Shown in pieces: positions 17,358 through 27,235 of a DNA stretch of 64,000 nucleotides. Both the position numbers and the translations under genes were made by a program. This stretch comes from Mycolicibacterium austroafricanum. GTDB taxonomy: Bacteria > Actinomycetota > Actinomycetes > Mycobacteriales > Mycobacteriaceae. A model generated the notes under the pieces. That model was not told where the DNA came from. It ran no database searches and was given only the letters and a program-made list of their open reading frames with translations. Location of the stretch: NCBI RefSeq assembly GCF_000612725.1, contig NZ_HG964459.1:136090-200089 (forward strand). The letters are read 5' to 3'. How positions within the stretch are numbered: the first letter of the stretch is position 1; every line of letters begins with the position of its first letter.

Positions 17358-19343
17358 GTGCCCGATCCATCGACATACCGACCCGCCCCCGGGTCGATTC
17401 CCGTCGAACCGGGCGTCTACCGATTCCGCGACCCGCACGGCCGGGTGATCTACGTCGGCAAGGCCAAGAGCCTGCGTAGCCGGCTCAACTCGTATTTCGC
17501 CGATCTCTCGGGTCTGGCCCCGAGGACCCGGCAGATGGTGACGACCGCTGCCAGTGTCGAGTGGACGGTCGTCAGCACCGAGGTCGAGGCGCTGCAGCTC
17601 GAATACAACTGGATCAAGGAATTCGACCCCCGGTTCAACATCCGCTACCGCGACGACAAGTCCTATCCTGTCCTCGCGGTGACCCTCAACGAGGAATACC
17701 CGCGGCTGAAGGTCTACCGTGGTCCGCGCCGCAAAGGGGTGCGCTACTTCGGCCCTTATTCGCACGCGTGGGCGATCCGGGAGACACTCGATCTGTTGAC
17801 CCGGGTGTTCCCGGCACGCACCTGCTCGAACGGGGTCTTCAAGCGGCACAGCCAGATTGACCGTCCCTGCCTGCTCGGCTACATCGACAAATGCGCGGCG
17901 CCCTGCGTCGGCCGGGTCAGTGCCGAGGAGCACCGGCGGATCGTGCTCGACTTCTGCGACTTCCTCGCGGGTAAGACCGATCGGCTGATCCGCGAGATGG
18001 AACAACAGATGAACGCCGCCGCCGAGGAGTTGGACTTCGAGCGGGCCGCCCGGCTGCGCGACAACATCGGGGCGATGCGCCGCGCCATGGAGAAGCAGAC
18101 CGTGGTTCTCGGTGACGGCACCGACGCCGACGTCGTCGCGTTCGCCGACGACGAGCTCGAAGCGGCGGTCCAGGTGTTCCACGTGCGCGGTGGCCGGGTC
18201 CGCGGCCAGCGCGGCTGGGTCATCGAAAAGTCCGGCGAGCCAGGCGAATCCACCCCCGCGTACCTGGTCGAGCAGTTCCTCACCCAGTTCTACGGCGACC
18301 AGGCCGAACTCGGCGGCGCAGCCGACGAGGCGACGAACCCGGTGCCCAGACAGGTGCTCGTCCCGGTCCTGCCCGACACGGCGGAGGAGCTGGAGACCTG
18401 GCTGTCGCAGCTGAGAGGCTCGCGGGTGTCGCTGCGGGTGCCCCAGCGCGGGGACAAGCGGACGCTCGCCGAGACGGTCAAGCGCAACGCCGAACAGGCG
18501 CTCACCCAGCACAAGCTCAAGCGGGCCGGTGACTTCACCGCCAGAAGTGCGGCGCTGCAGAGCATTCAGGAAGCGCTCGGTTTGGCGGACGCCCCGCTGC
18601 GTATCGAGTGCGTCGACATCAGCCACGTGCAGGGCACCGATGTGGTCGCCTCGTTGGTGGTGTTCGAGGACGGCCTGCCGCGCAAGTCCGACTACCGGCA
18701 CTTCGCGATCAGGGAGGCGGCGGGCGACGGTCGGTCCGACGACGTCGCCTCGATCGCCGAGGTGACCCGGCGGCGGTTCCACCGCCACCTGAAGGAAACC
18801 CCGGAACCGGAAGGGCCTCCGAGCGCTCGTCCGGCCAGGTTCGCGTACCCGCCCAACCTGTTCGTCGTCGACGGCGGCGCACCGCAGGTCAATGCTGCAG
18901 CAGCGGTGCTGGACGAACTCGGCATCTCCGACGTGGCGGTGATCGGTCTGGCCAAGCGGCTGGAGGAGGTCTGGGTGCCGAACCTGGACGGCACGGCGCC
19001 CGACCCGGTGATTTTCCCGCGTAACAGTGACGGCCTGTATCTGCTGCAGCGGGTCCGCGACGAGGCGCACCGGTTCGCCATCTCCTACCACCGCAGCAAG
19101 CGGTCCAAGCGGATGACGGCCTCCGCGCTGGACTCGGTGCGCGGACTGGGCGAGCACCGCCGCAAGGCCCTTGTCACGCATTTCGGGTCACTGGCCCGAC
19201 TCAAGCAGGCCAGTGTCGACGAGATCACCGCGGTGCCCGGCATCGGCGCGGCGACCGCGCGGGCCGTCCTGGAAGCGCTGGGAGCCGATTCCGGAGCGGC
19301 GCCCACGGATATCGGCAATGATCAGAGCAGGATATCGGGATGA
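17358..19343 (+). CDS. uvrC: Excinuclease ABC subunit C
   Basis: This 661-residue nuclease makes both incisions in nucleotide excision repair with UvrAB. Domains in order: GIY-YIG nuclease (GVYRFRDPHGRVIYVGKAKSLRSR, residues about 18-42), a Cys cluster, the UVR helix pair (AAEELDFERAARLRDNI, about 220), the RNase H-like endonuclease domain (CVDISHVQGTDVVASLV and VVDGGAPQVNAA), and C-terminal helix-hairpin-helix repeats (HFGSLARLKQASVDEITAVPGIG). GTG 17358 matches the family's start. An ATGA overlap links it to rapZ, a conserved actinobacterial arrangement. Confidence 0.97.
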   Translation: MPDPSTYRPAPGSIPVEPGVYRFRDPHGRVIYVGKAKSLRSRLNSYFADLSGLAPRTRQMVTTAASVEWTVVSTEVEALQLEYNWIKEFDPRFNIRYRDDKSYPVLAVTLNEEYPRLKVYRGPRRKGVRYFGPYSHAWAIRETLDLLTRVFPARTCSNGVFKRHSQIDRPCLLGYIDKCAAPCVGRVSAEEHRRIVLDFCDFLAGKTDRLIREMEQQMNAAAEELDFERAARLRDNIGAMRRAMEKQTVVLGDGTDADVVAFADDELEAAVQVFHVRGGRVRGQRGWVIEKSGEPGESTPAYLVEQFLTQFYGDQAELGGAADEATNPVPRQVLVPVLPDTAEELETWLSQLRGSRVSLRVPQRGDKRTLAETVKRNAEQALTQHKLKRAGDFTARSAALQSIQEALGLADAPLRIECVDISHVQGTDVVASLVVFEDGLPRKSDYRHFAIREAAGDGRSDDVASIAEVTRRRFHRHLKETPEPEGPPSARPARFAYPPNLFVVDGGAPQVNAAAAVLDELGISDVAVIGLAKRLEEVWVPNLDGTAPDPVIFPRNSDGLYLLQRVRDEAHRFAISYHRSKRSKRMTASALDSVRGLGEHRRKALVTHFGSLARLKQASVDEITAVPGIGAATARAVLEALGADSGAAPTDIGNDQSRISG

Positions 19344-20299
19344 CAGAGCAGGGCATGCATCAGGAACTGCGTGGGGGAGCCGGCACCGCCGGTGGCGAGG
19401 GGGGCCTCGAAGCAGCTGCCATGGACGGTGGCGCGGACAACGGAATCGACGTCGTCCTGGTCACGGGTCTGTCCGGCGCGGGGCGGGGCACCGCGGCCAA
19501 GGTGCTCGAAGACCTCGGCTGGTATGTGGCCGACAACCTGCCGCCGGAGCTGATCGCACAGATGGTGGACCTCGGTCTGGCCGCGGGCTCGCGGATCACC
19601 CAGCTGGCGGTGGTGATGGACGTACGCTCGCGGGGCTTCACCGGCGATCTGGACTGGGTGCGCAGGGAACTGGCCACCCGCAACATCGTGCCGCGGGTGC
19701 TGTTCCTGGAGGCTTCCGACGACATCCTGGTGCGACGCTACGAACAGAACCGGCGCAGCCATCCCTTGCAGGGCAACCAGACTCTTGCCGAGGGCATCGC
19801 CGCCGAGCGCACCATGCTGGCCCCGGTGCGGGCGTCGGCCGACCTGGTGATCGACACCTCGTCGCTGTCCGTGCACGCCCTGAGGGACAGCATCGAGCGG
19901 GCCTTCGCGGGTGAGACGGTCGCCCACACCAACGTCACGGTCGAGTCGTTCGGATACAAGTACGGGCTGCCGATGGACGCCGACACCGTGATGGACGTGC
20001 GGTTCCTGCCCAACCCCCACTGGGTGGACAGGCTGCGACCGAACACCGGCCAGCACCACGAGGTCCGCGACTACGTGCTCGGCCAGCCCGGTGCCCTCGA
20101 ATTCCTGGACTCCTACCATCAGCTCTTGGACGTGGTGATCGACGGATACCGCCGTGAGGGGAAGCGCTATATGACCGTCGCCATCGGATGCACCGGAGGA
20201 AAACACCGCAGTGTCGCGATGGCCGAGGCGCTCGCCGAACGCCTGCAGGACTCCGACCTGACGGTGCGCGTGCTGCACCGGGATCTGGGGCGCGAATGA
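19340..20299 (+). CDS. rapZ: RapZ-family RNase adapter / nucleotide-binding protein
   Basis: This 319-residue protein is homologous to Rv1421. It has a P-loop (VLVTGLSGAGRGTAAK, near residue 40) and the C-terminal phosphosugar-binding domain (DVRFLPNPHWVDRLRP and VAIGCTGGKHRSVAMAEAL, with the GCTGGxHRS loop). In E. coli RapZ senses glucosamine-6-phosphate and controls GlmS mRNA. In Gram-positives the family binds GTP/ATP and its role is less clear. The N-terminal 30 residues are low-complexity and probably disordered. It is coupled upstream to uvrC and downstream to two decapeptide ORFs that precede yvcK. Confidence 0.93.
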   Translation: MTEQGMHQELRGGAGTAGGEGGLEAAAMDGGADNGIDVVLVTGLSGAGRGTAAKVLEDLGWYVADNLPPELIAQMVDLGLAAGSRITQLAVVMDVRSRGFTGDLDWVRRELATRNIVPRVLFLEASDDILVRRYEQNRRSHPLQGNQTLAEGIAAERTMLAPVRASADLVIDTSSLSVHALRDSIERAFAGETVAHTNVTVESFGYKYGLPMDADTVMDVRFLPNPHWVDRLRPNTGQHHEVRDYVLGQPGALEFLDSYHQLLDVVIDGYRREGKRYMTVAIGCTGGKHRSVAMAEALAERLQDSDLTVRVLHRDLGRE

Positions 20300-20328
20300 G
20301 CTTCTCCGCACGCGAGGAGGACAAATGA
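20296..20328 (+). CDS. Coupled decapeptide ORF 1
   Basis: The ORF is ATG to TGA encoding MSFSAREEDK. Its start overlaps the rapZ stop (ATGA) and its stop overlaps the start of the second copy. It may serve only to pass ribosomes along by termination-reinitiation. Confidence 0.4.
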   Translation: MSFSAREEDK

Positions 20329-20353
20329 GCTTCTCCGCACGCGAGGAGGACCG
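20296..20353 (+). repeat. 29-bp tandem duplication carrying RBS and mini-ORF
   Basis: Two adjacent 29-bp copies (20296-20324 and 20325-20353) begin ATGAGCTTCTCCGCACGC, carry GAGGAGGAC, and differ only in the last two bases. Each copy starts at an ATG that overlaps the preceding stop as ATGA, and each supplies a GAGGAGG ribosome binding site for the next start codon. The behaviour is like mycobacterial MIRU elements, which insert in frame at ATGA junctions, but this unit is shorter. Confidence 0.85.
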
Positions 20354-20357
20354 ATGA
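20325..20357 (+). CDS. Coupled decapeptide ORF 2
   Basis: This ORF encodes MSFSAREEDR, the same peptide as ORF 1 except for the last residue. Its stop overlaps the yvcK start as ATGA. Its GAGGAGG is the ribosome binding site of yvcK. Confidence 0.4.
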   Translation: MSFSAREEDR

Positions 20358-21388
20358 GCCCCCGCATCGTCGCGCTCGGCGGTGGGCACGGCCTCTACGC
20401 CACGCTGTCGGCGGCGCGCCGGCTCACCCCGCACGTCACCGCGGTCGTCACCGTCGCCGACGACGGCGGCTCGTCGGGACGACTGCGCAGCGAACTCGAC
20501 GTGGTGCCGCCCGGTGATCTTCGAATGGCGTTGGCGGCGTTGGCTTCCGACAGCCCGCACGGTCGTCTGTGGGCCACCATCATCCAGCACCGGTTCGGCG
20601 GCAGCGGCGCGCTGGCCGGCCACCCGATCGGGAACCTGATCATCGCCGGCCTCAACGAGGTGCTGGCCGACCCGGTGGCCGCCCTCGACGAGCTGGGACG
20701 GATCCTGGGCGTCAAGGGGCGGGTGCTGCCGATGTGCCCCGTAGGCCTCGGTATCGAGGCCGACGTGGTGGGGCTGGAATCCGATCCGCGCGTCAGCCGC
20801 GCGATCCGGGGCCAGGTGGCGATCGCCACCACCGTGGGCAAGGTGCGCAGGGTGCGGCTGCTGCCGAGCGACCCACCCGCCACCCACCAGGCCGTCGACG
20901 CGATCATGAACGCCGACCTCGTCGTCCTCGGCCCGGGTTCGTGGTTCACCAGCGTCATCCCGCACGTGCTGGTGCCGCAGTTGGCCGCCGCGCTGCAGGC
21001 CACCACCGCGCGGCGCGCGCTGGTGCTGAACCTGGTCGCTGAGCCGGGGGAGACGGCAGGCTTCTCGGTGGAGCGTCACATCCACGTCCTGGCACAGCAC
21101 GCGCCCGGGTTCACCGTGCACGACATCATCGTCGATTCGGCCAGGGTGCCGAGCGAGCGCGAGCGCGAGCAACTGCGCCGCACCGCCACCATCCTCGACG
21201 CCGACGTTGAGTTTGCTGACGTATCCAGACCTGGTACACCTTTACATGACCCGGCGAGGCTGGCCGCGGCGCTGGAGGGGGTTCGCAAGCGCGGCATTTC
21301 GCCCAACGGCATGAACCAGGGCGTCCAGCAGCCGACCGTGCCCACCCCGACAGCGAACGGACCGAGAGGTGACGACCCGTGGCGATGA
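20354..21388 (+). CDS. yvcK: Gluconeogenesis factor YvcK / CuvA
   Basis: This 344-residue protein of the CofD/YvcK family is homologous to Rv1422 (CuvA). The N-terminus RIVALGGGHGLYATLSA is the nucleotide-sugar binding loop. Other family blocks are VVTVADDGGSSGRLR, VVPPGDLRMALAALA and LGPGSWFTSVIPHVLVP. In mycobacteria the protein is linked to cell-wall synthesis and carbon-source use and is a serine/threonine kinase substrate. It starts in an ATGA overlap with the decapeptide ORF and overlaps the whiA start. Confidence 0.94.
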   Translation: MSPRIVALGGGHGLYATLSAARRLTPHVTAVVTVADDGGSSGRLRSELDVVPPGDLRMALAALASDSPHGRLWATIIQHRFGGSGALAGHPIGNLIIAGLNEVLADPVAALDELGRILGVKGRVLPMCPVGLGIEADVVGLESDPRVSRAIRGQVAIATTVGKVRRVRLLPSDPPATHQAVDAIMNADLVVLGPGSWFTSVIPHVLVPQLAAALQATTARRALVLNLVAEPGETAGFSVERHIHVLAQHAPGFTVHDIIVDSARVPSEREREQLRRTATILDADVEFADVSRPGTPLHDPARLAAALEGVRKRGISPNGMNQGVQQPTVPTPTANGPRGDDPWR

Positions 21389-22362
21389 CAGCCGAGGTCA
21401 AGGATGAACTCAGCAGGTTGGTGGTCAACTCGGTAAGTGCGCGCCGTGCCGAGGTGGCCTCGCTGCTGCGGTTCGCCGGCGGGCTGCACATCGTGTCCGG
21501 CCGTGTGGTGGTCGAGGCCGAGGTCGATCTGGGCATCATCGCGCGCCGGCTCCGCAAGGACATCTACGACCTCTACGGCTACAACGCGGTGGTGCACGTG
21601 CTCTCGGCCAGCGGCATCCGCAAGAGCACGCGGTACGTGGTGCGCGTGGCCAAGGACGGGGAGGCGCTGGCCCGTCAGACCGGACTTCTCGACCTGCGCG
21701 GCCGGCCCGTGCGCGGACTGCCGGCCCAGGTGGTCGGCGGCAGCGTGGGCGACGCCGAAGCTGCTTGGCGCGGAGCGTTTTTGGCCCACGGTTCGTTGAC
21801 CGAGCCGGGCCGCTCGTCGGCGCTGGAGGTCAGCTGCCCCGGGCCTGAGGCGGCGCTGGCGCTGGTCGGCGCGGCCCGGCGACTCGGGGTGAGCGCCAAG
21901 GCCCGCGAGGTGCGCGGCAGCGACCGCGTCGTGGTCCGCGACGGGGAGGCCATCGGCGCGTTGCTCACCCGGATGGGCGCCCAGGACACCCGGCTCACAT
22001 GGGAGGAGCGGCGCATGCGCCGCGAGGTGCGGGCCACCGCGAACCGGCTCGCCAACTTCGACGACGCCAACCTGCGCCGGTCGGCGCGCGCCGCGGTGGC
22101 CGCGGCCGCCCGGGTGGAGCGCGCGCTGCAGATTCTGGGCGACACGGTGCCCGACCATCTGGCCGCCGCGGGCAACCTGCGTGTCGCGCACCGCCAGGCC
22201 TCACTGGAGGAGCTCGGTCGGTTGGCCGACCCGCCGATGACCAAAGACGCTGTGGCGGGCCGTATTCGGCGGCTGCTGTCGATGGCCGACCGGAAGGCGA
22301 AGCAGGACGGGATCCCCGACACCGAGTCCGCCGTCACGCCGGACCTGCTCGAGGACGCCTAG
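21379..22362 (+). CDS. whiA: WhiA sporulation-type regulator
   Basis: The protein has 327 residues. The N-terminal part is a degenerate LAGLIDADG homing-endonuclease-like fold (EVKDELSRLVVNSVSARRAEVASLLRFAGG). The C-terminal helix-turn-helix contains the family segment HRQASLEELGRLADPPMTKDAVAGRIRRLL. In Streptomyces WhiA activates cell-division genes with WhiB; in mycobacteria it is conserved and probably regulates division or growth. GTG 21379 or ATG 21385 may be the start; the latter overlaps the yvcK stop. The convergent hypothetical gene overlaps its stop by 4 nt. Confidence 0.95.
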   Translation: MAMTAEVKDELSRLVVNSVSARRAEVASLLRFAGGLHIVSGRVVVEAEVDLGIIARRLRKDIYDLYGYNAVVHVLSASGIRKSTRYVVRVAKDGEALARQTGLLDLRGRPVRGLPAQVVGGSVGDAEAAWRGAFLAHGSLTEPGRSSALEVSCPGPEAALALVGAARRLGVSAKAREVRGSDRVVVRDGEAIGALLTRMGAQDTRLTWEERRMRREVRATANRLANFDDANLRRSARAAVAAAARVERALQILGDTVPDHLAAAGNLRVAHRQASLEELGRLADPPMTKDAVAGRIRRLLSMADRKAKQDGIPDTESAVTPDLLEDA

Positions 22363-23000
22363 TCCAGCAGTGTGTCGAGCGCCCTCCGGTCCAAGACTTG
22401 GAAGTCGTGGTCTTCGACGTGCATGTAATGCCGGACCCGGTTGACGAAGTCGTTGATCGACGCGTTGAACACGTCGGTGGCCGCGCTGAGCTTCTCCGAT
22501 GACAGCGCCGAGGTGATCTCCTGCGCGAACGCGCTGTAGATCACCCGCTGAGCGCTGTCGGCGATGTCGCTCGGCGCGACCAGGCGAAGTTCGGTGAGCA
22601 GCGTGATGGCGCGCTTGATGTCGTCCTCGAGCAGTCCGGTGACGCGCACGACCCGGAACAGGACGGCGAGGCGGTTCAGGTTCTCCGGGATGGACGGGTC
22701 GATCTCCCGGGCCATTTCGACCAGCTGTGCGTGGTCTTCGGCGTTCGCCAGCCGCTTGGTCAACCCGACCCATTCCGGGGAGATCTGCTTGAGTCCGGCG
22801 CTGGCCACCGAGATCTCGGTCATCGCGGCGACGAACCGGACCGTGGCGTCGCGCAGCAGGTCGAACTTCTGCCGTTCTTCCTCCTGGATGCTCTGCTGTT
22901 CATGCGTCTTCTTCGAGGTCCAGTACGCCGCGAACCCGCCTACCATCGTGCCGAGAAGACTCGCGGAGGCGGTGATCGCCGGAATCACCCAGTCGGTCAT
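22359..23000 (-). CDS. Membrane-anchored hypothetical protein
   Basis: This 213-residue protein has one N-terminal membrane helix (VIPAITASASLLGTMVGGFAAYW) followed by a charged helical stretch rich in Gln and Glu (residues 29-50) and a soluble helical domain. No enzyme motif is visible and I do not recognise the family. It is transcribed divergently from the substrate-binding protein gene and converges on whiA, with overlapping TAG stops. Confidence 0.7.
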   Translation of the reverse strand: MTDWVIPAITASASLLGTMVGGFAAYWTSKKTHEQQSIQEEERQKFDLLRDATVRFVAAMTEISVASAGLKQISPEWVGLTKRLANAEDHAQLVEMAREIDPSIPENLNRLAVLFRVVRVTGLLEDDIKRAITLLTELRLVAPSDIADSAQRVIYSAFAQEITSALSSEKLSAATDVFNASINDFVNRVRHYMHVEDHDFQVLDRRALDTLLD

Positions 23001-23018
23001 GCACCGAGTATCGCGTTC

Positions 23019-23024
23019 TATACC
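23019..23024 (+). promoter_or_regulatory. -10 hexamer before the substrate-binding protein gene
   Basis: TATACC lies 8 nt before the ATG at 23033, again consistent with a leaderless transcript. Confidence 0.45.
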
Positions 23025-23032
23025 GTGGCCTC

Positions 23033-23746
23033 ATGGGTGTTCTGAGGGTCGGTGTGGCGTATCCGGATCCGCCCTTCAATGCCATGCCCGGCCAGTCCGG
23101 TCTCGACATCGACGTGATGACCGCGCTCGCGGACGCGCTCGGGGAGAACGCCGAGTTCATCGCCTACGACGGCGCGGACTTCGACGGCATCTTCGACCGG
23201 CTCGCCGCCGGCGACTACGACTGCGTCATCGCCGGGACCACCGTCACGCCCGCGCGGGAGCACAATGCCGCGTTCCTGCCGCCGTACCTGGTCTCCGGTC
23301 AGGGCCTTGCCGTGGACACCACGCGGCTGCCGCACGTGCACTCCGTCGACGACCTGGCCGGTCTGACGATCGGCGTGCAGCGCGGAAACACCAGTGAGTC
23401 GATCGCCGGGCGGCTGGTCGCCGACGGCAAGGCCGCACGCGTGCGGGTCTACGACTACGGCGCGATCAGCACCGCGATCGCCGACCTCGTCGCAGGCGGC
23501 TGTGATGCCGTGATGAAGCTCGCCCCGGTGCTGGCCGAGCTGGTGAAAGACGTGCCCGGCGTGGAGGTGGTGCAGCGCAATCTGTCTGCCGAGAACATCG
23601 CGATCGCCGTCAATCCGGCGGACCAGCAGCTTCTCGCGCGCCTCCAGGTCGCCCAGGCCGAGCTCGAGGAGGACGGCACGATGCAGCGCATCCGACGCAA
23701 ATGGCTCGGTAACCCGTACGTCGACCAGAGTTCAGGAATGCTCTAG
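23033..23746 (+). CDS. Solute-binding family 3 protein without signal peptide
   Basis: This 237-residue protein of the amino-acid ABC-transporter substrate-binding family (SBP_bac_3) contains LRVGVAYPDPPFNAM, GLDIDVMTALADALG, DGIFDRLAAGDYDCVIAG and IGVQRGNTSESIAGRL. It begins directly with the mature domain, since no signal sequence or lipobox precedes LRVGVAYP. No permease or ATPase genes are adjacent. It could therefore be a cytoplasmic sensor or enzyme derived from the binding-protein fold. The short leader before the ATG leaves no room for a missed signal peptide, because the divergent gene starts 32 nt away. Confidence 0.82.
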   Translation: MGVLRVGVAYPDPPFNAMPGQSGLDIDVMTALADALGENAEFIAYDGADFDGIFDRLAAGDYDCVIAGTTVTPAREHNAAFLPPYLVSGQGLAVDTTRLPHVHSVDDLAGLTIGVQRGNTSESIAGRLVADGKAARVRVYDYGAISTAIADLVAGGCDAVMKLAPVLAELVKDVPGVEVVQRNLSAENIAIAVNPADQQLLARLQVAQAELEEDGTMQRIRRKWLGNPYVDQSSGML

Positions 23747-23787
23747 CGGCGGCAGGGGCGACCGTGCGCAGGTGGAAGGGCTACTAC

Positions 23788-23793
23788 TAGGCT
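23788..23793 (+). promoter_or_regulatory. -10 hexamer of the gap promoter
   Basis: TAGGCT (preceded by CTACTAC) lies about 50 nt before the gap start, leaving a short leader that contains the GAGGAGAC ribosome binding site. Confidence 0.4.
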
Positions 23794-23842
23794 GGCTGCC
23801 GAGCATTGCCGACGATTCATGATCGAACCAGAGGAGACAGAC

Positions 23843-24865
<1,023 letters not shown>

Positions 24866-24870
24866 CTGCA

Positions 24871-26094
24871 ATGGGGATCAAGTCACTCGACGACCTTCTC
24901 TCCGAAGGGGTAACGGGGCGGGGCGTGTTGGTGCGCTCCGATTTGAACGTGCCCGTCGACGACGATGGCAACATCTCTGATCCGGGACGCATCATCGCCT
25001 CGGTGCCCACGTTGAAGGCGTTGAGTGACGCCGGCGCCAAGGTGGTCGTCACCGCCCACCTCGGCCGGCCCAAGGGCGAGCCGGATCCGAAGTTCTCCCT
25101 CGCGCCGGTCGCCAAGGCGCTCGGGGAGAAGCTCGGTCGGCACGTGCAGCTGGCCGGCGACGTGGTCGGCACCGACGCCCTGGCCCGCGCCGAAGGGCTG
25201 ACCGACGGCGACATCCTGCTGCTGGAGAACATCCGCTTCGATCCGCGCGAGACCAGCAAGGACGACGCGGAGCGGCTCAAGCTGGCCAAGGCGCTCGTCG
25301 AACTCGTCGGTGGAGAAGATGGTTCGTCTGCTGCCTTTGTTTCTGATGGCTTCGGGGTGGTGCACCGCAAGCAGGCGTCGGTCTACGACGTGGCGACGCT
25401 GCTGCCGCACTACGCAGGCACTCTGGTCGACACCGAGATCAAGGTGCTGGCCCAGCTGACCGAGGCAGGCGAGCGACCCTACGCCGTGGTGCTCGGCGGC
25501 TCGAAGGTGTCGGACAAGCTGGCCGTCATCGAGAACCTGGCGACCAAGGCCGACAGCCTGGTCATCGGGGGCGGAATGTGCTTCACCTTCCTTGCCGCAC
25601 AAGGGCTTTCGGTGGGCAGCTCGCTGCTCGAAGAGAGCATGGTCGAGACGTGCCGCAAGCTGCTCGACGACTACGGCGACGTGCTGCACCTGCCGGTGGA
25701 CATCGTGGTCGCGGAGAAGTTCGCCGCCGACTCACCCGCCGAGACGGTCGCCGCCGACCGGATCCCCGACGACAAGATGGGCCTGGACATCGGCCCGGAG
25801 TCGGTGAAGCGCTTCACCGCGCTGCTGTCCAACGCCAAGACGATCTTCTGGAACGGCCCGATGGGCGTGTTCGAGTTCCCGGCGTTCGCCGCGGGCACCA
25901 AGGGGGTGGCCGAGGCCATCATCGGTGCCACCGGCAAGGGTGCGTTCAGCGTGGTCGGCGGCGGCGACTCTGCCGCCGCGGTGCGCCAGCTCGGGCTGCC
26001 CGAAGACGGCTTCTCGCACATTTCCACCGGCGGCGGCGCGTCGCTGGAATACCTTGAGGGCAAAGAGCTGCCCGGTATCCAAGTACTCGAGTAG
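24871..26094 (+). CDS. pgk: Phosphoglycerate kinase
   Basis: This 407-residue enzyme transfers phosphate from 1,3-bisphosphoglycerate to ADP. Signatures are [15 protein letters not shown] (N-domain substrate binding), [45 protein letters not shown], and the nucleotide-binding [15 protein letters not shown] with [19 protein letters not shown] 24871 is 5 nt after the gap stop, so the two are co-transcribed. Confidence 0.97.
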
Positions 26095-26122
26095 TCCTGA
26101 CTTCCAAACCTAGGAGAGCCAC

Positions 26123-26908
26123 TTGTCCCGTAAGCCGCTGATCGCCGGCAACTGGAAGATGAACCTGAACCACTTCGAGGCGATCGCGCTGGTTCAGAAG
26201 ATCGCATTCTCGTTGCCGGACAAGTACTTCGACAAGGTCGATGTCACGGTCATCCCGCCGTTCACCGATCTGCGCAGCGTTCAGACACTGGTCGACGGCG
26301 ACAAGCTGCGGCTCACCTACGGTGCGCAGGACGTGTCGCAGCACGACTCCGGGGCCTACACCGGCGAGATCAGCGGCGCGTTCCTCGCCAAGCTCGGCTG
26401 CACGTTCGCCGTCGTCGGGCACTCCGAGCGGCGGACCTATCACAACGAGGACGACGCGCTGGTGGCGGCGAAGGCGGCCGCGGCGTTCAAGCACGGGCTG
26501 ACCCCGATCATCTGCATCGGTGAGCACCTCGACGTCCGCGAGGCCGGCAACCACGTCGAGTACAACGTCAACCAGCTGCGCGGCTCGCTGGCCGGACTGA
26601 GTGTCGAGCAGATCGGTCAGGCTGTTATCGCCTACGAGCCGGTGTGGGCGATCGGCACCGGCCGGGTGGCCAGCGCCGCCGATGCCCAAGAGGTCTGTAA
26701 AGCGATCCGGGACGAGCTGGGCAACCTGGCCTCACCGGAGCTCGCCGCCGGTGTGCGGGTGCTCTACGGCGGTTCGGTGAACGCGAAGAACGTCGGTGAG
26801 ATCGTCGGCCAGGCCGATGTCGACGGTGCGCTGGTCGGTGGCGCGTCGCTGGACGGCGAGCAGTTCTCGATGCTGTCGGCAATCGCCGCAGGCGGGCCTC
26901 TTCCCTGA
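26123..26908 (+). CDS. tpiA: Triosephosphate isomerase
   Basis: This 261-residue TIM barrel contains IAGNWKMNLNHFEAI (Asn and Lys of the active site), VGHSERRTYHNEDD (catalytic His), VIAYEPVWAIGTGRVAS (catalytic Glu and flexible loop) and VLYGGSVNAKNVGEI (phosphate binding). The start is TTG 26123, supported by TAGGAGA just upstream and by alignment to the conserved SRKPLIAGNWKMN terminus. It completes the glycolytic trio. Confidence 0.96.
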   Translation: MSRKPLIAGNWKMNLNHFEAIALVQKIAFSLPDKYFDKVDVTVIPPFTDLRSVQTLVDGDKLRLTYGAQDVSQHDSGAYTGEISGAFLAKLGCTFAVVGHSERRTYHNEDDALVAAKAAAAFKHGLTPIICIGEHLDVREAGNHVEYNVNQLRGSLAGLSVEQIGQAVIAYEPVWAIGTGRVASAADAQEVCKAIRDELGNLASPELAAGVRVLYGGSVNAKNVGEIVGQADVDGALVGGASLDGEQFSMLSAIAAGGPLP

Positions 26909-26925
26909 CCGTCTGCGTCGTTCGG

Positions 26926-26931
26926 TAGTCT
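26926..26931 (+). promoter_or_regulatory. -10 hexamer of a leaderless secG promoter
   Basis: TAGTCT followed by 7 nt and the secG ATG. Confidence 0.5.
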
Positions 26932-26938
26932 GGCCGCT

Positions 26939-27172
26939 ATGCAATTGGCCCTGCAGATCACCCTGGTCGTGACCAGCGTGCTGGTCGTTCTCCTGGTTCT
27001 GCTGCATCGCGCCAAGGGCGGCGGCCTGTCCAGCCTGTTCGGTGGTGGTGTGCAGTCAAGCCTGTCCGGCTCCACCGTCGTGGAGAAGAACCTCGACCGG
27101 CTGACGCTGTTCGTCACCGGCATCTGGATCGTCTCCATCGTGGGGATGGCCCTGCAGATCAAGTACGGCTAA
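26939..27172 (+). CDS. secG: Preprotein translocase subunit SecG
   Basis: This 77-residue protein has two membrane helices (residues 2-22 and 53-74) separated by the conserved loop HRAKGGGLSSLFGGG, which identifies SecG of the SecYEG channel. It follows tpiA as in M. tuberculosis. The -10 element 7 nt upstream suggests independent leaderless transcription. Confidence 0.95.
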   Translation: MQLALQITLVVTSVLVVLLVLLHRAKGGGLSSLFGGGVQSSLSGSTVVEKNLDRLTLFVTGIWIVSIVGMALQIKYG

Positions 27173-27223
27173 TTCTGCTTGCCACCTGACCTGTCTCGTT
27201 CTGCAGCCTCGACGGGCAGCGGA

Positions 27224-27229
27224 GATAAT
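27224..27229 (+). promoter_or_regulatory. -10 hexamer of a leaderless ppc promoter
   Basis: GATAAT lies 6 nt before the ppc ATG at 27236. Confidence 0.5.
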
Positions 27230-27235
27230 CGATTG

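Noticed and set aside
17289..19181. 630-codon open frame on the minus strand opposite uvrC
   Set aside because: Antisense shadow of uvrC; the translated sequence has no recognisable motif and no ribosome binding site.
19322..21172. 616-codon open frame on the minus strand opposite rapZ and yvcK
   Set aside because: It spans two well-supported genes on the other strand and has shadow composition.
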